A DNA stretch of 10,539 nucleotides. It comes from Gammaproteobacteria bacterium RIFCSPHIGHO2_12_FULL_37_14 (GTDB lineage: Bacteria; Pseudomonadota; Gammaproteobacteria; DSM-16500). This document shows, piece after piece, positions 8,163-10,539 of the stretch. How positions within the stretch are numbered: the stretch's first letter is position 1; each line of letters opens with the position of its first letter. The position numbers and the translations under genes were made by a program. The notes beneath the pieces were generated by a model. That model had not been told where the DNA came from and searched no databases. It saw only the letters and a program-made list of their open reading frames with translations. Location of the stretch: contig MGXV01000014.1 of assembly GCA_001801485.1 (NCBI GenBank), forward strand, positions 1,343 to 11,881, written 5' to 3'.

Positions 8163-8658
8163 TTAGAGTTTAATTTTAAGATAATCCGCCATTTCTTCAA
8201 CTATTTGATTAGACATTTCAGAATTTGTATTAGTAAAACTTAATTCACATTTAGTTTTTAATTGAGGATAATTATGTTCTGGTTGTTCTTCTTGTGGTGA
8301 AAATAATATTAGGGATGACCAATCTGATTGGTACGATGGAATGCTATTTTTTTCTAGTTCTAGCCTTAACACTTCTTGTGCTCGGGTGGTTTTTGATAAC
8401 TTTAATTTTCTGCTTCCATTTTTTTTTACTTCACGTAACATTCGTTTGGGATTTTTACGTTTGATGAAGCTTGAAATCTTGAGGTTCAGTAAATTTAAGC
8501 TGATAAAAATTACTTGAAATAAAATCATAAAGTTCTGGATCAGTGGGTTCATCACCAAACACAGCACGCGCAACCGCATATCCTTTTTTGTCGGCGCGTT
8601 CAACTATCACAACCCATAAGGATTTTTCTAGCATAACAGTTGCTTTAACAACAGCCAT
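8163..8658 (-). pseudogene. DUF2992 / YjdF-family protein, broken by a +1 frameshift
   Basis: Two overlapping frames make one family protein. The first (start 8658, stop 8455) reads MAVVKATVMLEKSLWVV...VFGDEPTDPELYDF, the usual DUF2992 N-terminus (TVFFDGxFWVG...IFGAEPxDxEVYEF). The second continues with IKRKNPKRMLREVKK...RAQEVLRLELEKN, the usual C-terminal block (KRxNPKRLxREVxK...KAQEALxLExEKN), and stops at 8163. The junction is near 8460-8475. The span is 496 bases; removing one gives exactly 165 codons, so a single inserted base explains it. About 65 residues after the family block have no match that I know. DUF2992 has no established biochemical role; Bacillus yjdF sits under an azaaromatic-sensing riboswitch, but only 42 bases separate this gene from its divergent neighbour, so none fits here. 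A GAGG lies just one base before the ATG, which is too close for good initiation. Confidence 0.75.
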
Positions 8659-8700
8659 GCCTCATCATGAGACAATTAAATGTATGGGGAGAGTTAATTT

Positions 8701-9060
8701 ATGAATAATTTTAATCTATCTATCGCTGAAGATTATTACACTGCAATGGCAGCAAAGAATGTTTCCGCAATGGAAAAATATTTACATCCAGATGTTGAAC
8801 TCATCGCACCTCTTGCTGATGCAATAGGGAAAAAAGCCCTTCTAGAATCAATTACTAAAGCGATTTCTATTTTTAACGCGCTTACTATACGAGCAAAATT
8901 CAGCTCGGGTGACCAAGCGATGTTAGCGTATGATGTGAATTTCCCAGCACCTATAGGAAATGTATCATCAGCAGTATTGATGACTTTTCATGACAAGTTA
9001 ATCTTAAAAATTGAACTTTTTTATGATGCTCGTCAAGTAGAAAAGGTATGGAAAAATTAG
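8701..9060 (+). CDS. SnoaL-like / NTF2-fold protein
   Basis: This 119-residue protein has the small alpha+beta barrel pattern of the SnoaL-like/NTF2-like superfamily. An N-terminal helix (AEDYYTAMAAKNVSAMEKYL) leads into HPDVELIAPLADAIGKKALLE, followed by alternating strands ending with LILKIELFYDARQVEKVW. The family includes polyketide cyclases, steroid isomerases and many proteins of unknown role; the cone-shaped pocket usually holds a small hydrophobic ligand. Key catalytic residues cannot be assigned. The start is well supported by GGGGAGAG at 8686-8693, seven bases before the ATG. It diverges from the broken DUF2992 gene (42-base gap) and is the first of three + strand genes. Confidence 0.82.
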   Translation: MNNFNLSIAEDYYTAMAAKNVSAMEKYLHPDVELIAPLADAIGKKALLESITKAISIFNALTIRAKFSSGDQAMLAYDVNFPAPIGNVSSAVLMTFHDKLILKIELFYDARQVEKVWKN

Positions 9061-9161
9061 CTAAACAGAGGAACTATGTTTCTGCTTAATTTGGATTAAT
9101 TTGCAAGTTTGAGAGTTGTTTTTTAGACTAATAAAAATTTTAAAAAAATGTTGAGGCATTT

Positions 9162-9971
9162 ATGATAAAACACAATAAAGAAAACTATTCCCTTCCTGTT
9201 GGTGAAAGCGACTTGGAGCGTATGACAATGCTAGGATCCATATATGATCCTTTTTGCTATGATTTCTTATTTGAAAATGGACTTAAATCGGGGCTGAAAA
9301 TTGCAGATGTTGGTTGTGGCCCCGGAAATGCTACTTTGTGGTTAGCCGAACAAGTGGGCGTTACAGGAAAAGTTATTGGCATTGACAGAAGTGATGAGCA
9401 GTTAGCTATTCTTAACAGAAAGATTTTAGAAAAAGATGTTGCTAATATTTCATCTTACAAAGCAGATATTTATGAAATTAATCAAATTAAAGAGTCTTTT
9501 GATCTAGTTTTTTGCAGATTTCTATTTATTCATTTATCATATCCTTTGGCAGCCATAAAAAAATTAAAAAGCCTTTTAAAACCCGGGGGTAGCTTGATAA
9601 TAGCCGAGCTTGATAATTCAACCTGGTTTTCTTATCCGGAACATGAAGCTTTGCGTAAAGATACAGAACTACTTTGTGCAACAGGAGGCAAAAAAGAAAT
9701 GGATTTTTGTATTGGGCTAAAATTATATGGTTATTTACGGAAAGAAAACTTCAATTTTATAAACTTAAAAATTGCCCAACCAATACTATTTGGTAATAAT
9801 CGCAATTACTTGCTTTTAAAAAGCAAAGCATGGGCAAAGAGTTACTTTGACTATGGTTTTGCATCAAAAACAGATTTAAATATTATGACTACACGCTTAA
9901 AAGAGTTAATACATAATGATGAGTATTTAATAGGTGGTGCAAAAATGTATCTTGCAAGTGGAAAAAATTAG
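9162..9971 (+). CDS. Class I SAM-dependent methyltransferase (Methyltransf_11/UbiE-like)
   Basis: The 269-residue product carries a well-preserved SAM-binding core. Motif I is IADVGCGPGNAT (47-58), the acidic residue after strand 2 is D75 (VIGIDRSDEQ), an AD pair at 101-102 ends strand 3, motif II is FDLVFCRFLF (113-122), and LLKPGG (138-143) precedes strand 5 (SLIIAELD). This resembles the small-molecule methyltransferases of the Methyltransf_11/25 group; the substrate is unknown. No membrane or signal segment is seen. GAGG at 9153-9156 lies five bases before the ATG. It follows the SnoaL-like gene by 101 bases on the same strand. A weak promoter-like pair (TTGCAA at 9101, TAGACT at 9125, 18-base spacer) sits in that gap, so it may be transcribed separately. 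It is not similar in length or motifs to the other methyltransferase at 3171-3938. Confidence 0.88.
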   Translation: MIKHNKENYSLPVGESDLERMTMLGSIYDPFCYDFLFENGLKSGLKIADVGCGPGNATLWLAEQVGVTGKVIGIDRSDEQLAILNRKILEKDVANISSYKADIYEINQIKESFDLVFCRFLFIHLSYPLAAIKKLKSLLKPGGSLIIAELDNSTWFSYPEHEALRKDTELLCATGGKKEMDFCIGLKLYGYLRKENFNFINLKIAQPILFGNNRNYLLLKSKAWAKSYFDYGFASKTDLNIMTTRLKELIHNDEYLIGGAKMYLASGKN

Positions 9972-9996
9972 ACATTTGATACTTTTTTACCTGGAT

Positions 9997-10007
9997 TCCA
10001 GCCGGAC
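9997..10007. repeat. Small inverted repeat between methyltransferase and SDR genes
   Basis: CTGGA-T-TCCAG forms an 11-base hyphenated palindrome in the 90-base gap. It is too small and lacks a following T-run, so a terminator role is unlikely. Confidence 0.25.
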
Positions 10008-10061
10008 CTCTATGTTTGTTATATCGGATTGCTTAAAATAATTCCTCATGGAGGACAAGTA

Positions 10062-10539
10062 ATGAAACTAAATGGCAAAATTGCTATCGTCACTGGCGGT
10101 TCAGGAGGAATTGGCGCCGCTATTGCGCGTGCATATGCAAAAGAAGGAGCAATAGTAATTATCGTCAATAAAAATCATCCCGAAAAAGGAATTGAAGTAG
10201 CCAACCAAATTAAACAGGCAGGTGGCTTAGCGCAAGCAATGGTGTGCGATATTACTAAGCCTGATGAGATTAAAAATCTTGTTCAGCAAATTATTCAAGA
10301 ATATCATCGCATCGATATTCTGGTTAACAACGCTGGGACATTGATCTTTAAAGATTTTGAAGATCACACATTAGATGAGTGGGATTTTACAATGAATGTT
10401 AATCTCAAAAGTGCTTTCTTGCTTTCACAAGCAGTCGTTCCATACATGAAAAAACAACACTACGGAAAAATCATTTTTATTTCATCGCTTGCCGCTATAC
10501 GTGGCGTTGGTGGTGCTGTTGCCTATTCAGCAAGTAAAG
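10062..10539 (+). CDS. Short-chain dehydrogenase/reductase, N-terminal 159 residues (3' partial)
   Basis: This is a classical SDR: a Rossmann-fold NAD(P)-dependent oxidoreductase acting on a hydroxyl or keto group. Visible motifs are the cofactor-binding TGGSGGIG at 11-18, D63 in the VCDIT segment (adenine-ring contact), NNAG at 89-92, catalytic-tetrad N114 (in MNVNLKS), S142 (FISSLAA) and Y155-x3-K159 (YSASK), with the window ending right at the catalytic Lys. Typical members have about 250 residues, so roughly 90 are missing on the right. There is no acidic residue at the end of strand 2 (IVIIVNKN), and the Asn and Lys there leave NADP or NAD open. The start is strongly supported by GGAGG at 10050-10054, seven bases before the ATG. 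The substrate cannot be told: FabG-like reductases and sugar, steroid or polyketide dehydrogenases all share these motifs. Confidence 0.93.
   Translation, partial: MKLNGKIAIVTGGSGGIGAAIARAYAKEGAIVIIVNKNHPEKGIEVANQIKQAGGLAQAMVCDITKPDEIKNLVQQIIQEYHRIDILVNNAGTLIFKDFEDHTLDEWDFTMNVNLKSAFLLSQAVVPYMKKQHYGKIIFISSLAAIRGVGGAVAYSASK

Noticed and set aside
8659..8700. yjdF-type riboswitch between the divergent genes
   Set aside because: Only 42 bases are available, too short for an aptamer plus expression platform, and no such structure is visible.

Overview
The window is AT-rich bacterial DNA with closely packed genes, short intergenic gaps and Shine-Dalgarno sites in front of the + strand genes on the right. 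The protein families fit a low-GC Gammaproteobacterium. The overall feel resembles Legionella/Coxiella relatives, but no marker gene is present, so the lineage is only a guess. It reads as an accessory or degraded region: one end of a Tn3-family transposon, followed by small metabolic genes mixed with broken ones.

Layout. Positions 1-2984 (+) hold a Tn3-family transposase of about 990 residues. It runs off the left edge and is cut in two by a single in-frame TGA at 1428-1430. A candidate terminal inverted repeat follows at about 3076-3124. Positions 3171-3938 (-) encode a class I SAM-dependent methyltransferase facing the transposon. Positions 4177-7852 (-) look like a three-gene operon, read right to left: a cytoplasmic Fes-type esterase (454 aa), a small one-helix membrane protein (79 aa) and an exported S9 prolyl-oligopeptidase-family peptidase (676 aa) whose start overlaps the small gene. 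Positions 7924-8027 (-) are the first ~30 codons of an ArsR-type regulator, ended by a one-base deletion. Positions 8163-8658 (-) are a DUF2992/YjdF-family gene broken by one extra base. Diverging from it on the + strand are a SnoaL-like/NTF2-fold protein (8701-9060), a second class I methyltransferase (9162-9971) and the N-terminal 159 residues of a short-chain dehydrogenase/reductase (10062 to the right edge).

How the parts may work together. The + strand trio (SnoaL-like, methyltransferase, SDR) combines enzyme types common in small-molecule tailoring and may be one functional cluster, although no core biosynthetic enzyme is visible. The - strand trio joins two alpha/beta hydrolases, one cytoplasmic and one exported, around a small membrane protein. 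I found no clear new defence or mobile system. The strongest observations are three independent small lesions in tnpA, arsR and yjdF-like genes (nonsense, one-base deletion, one-base insertion), each readable because the conserved family motif continues past the lesion, and the unusual hydrolase operon.
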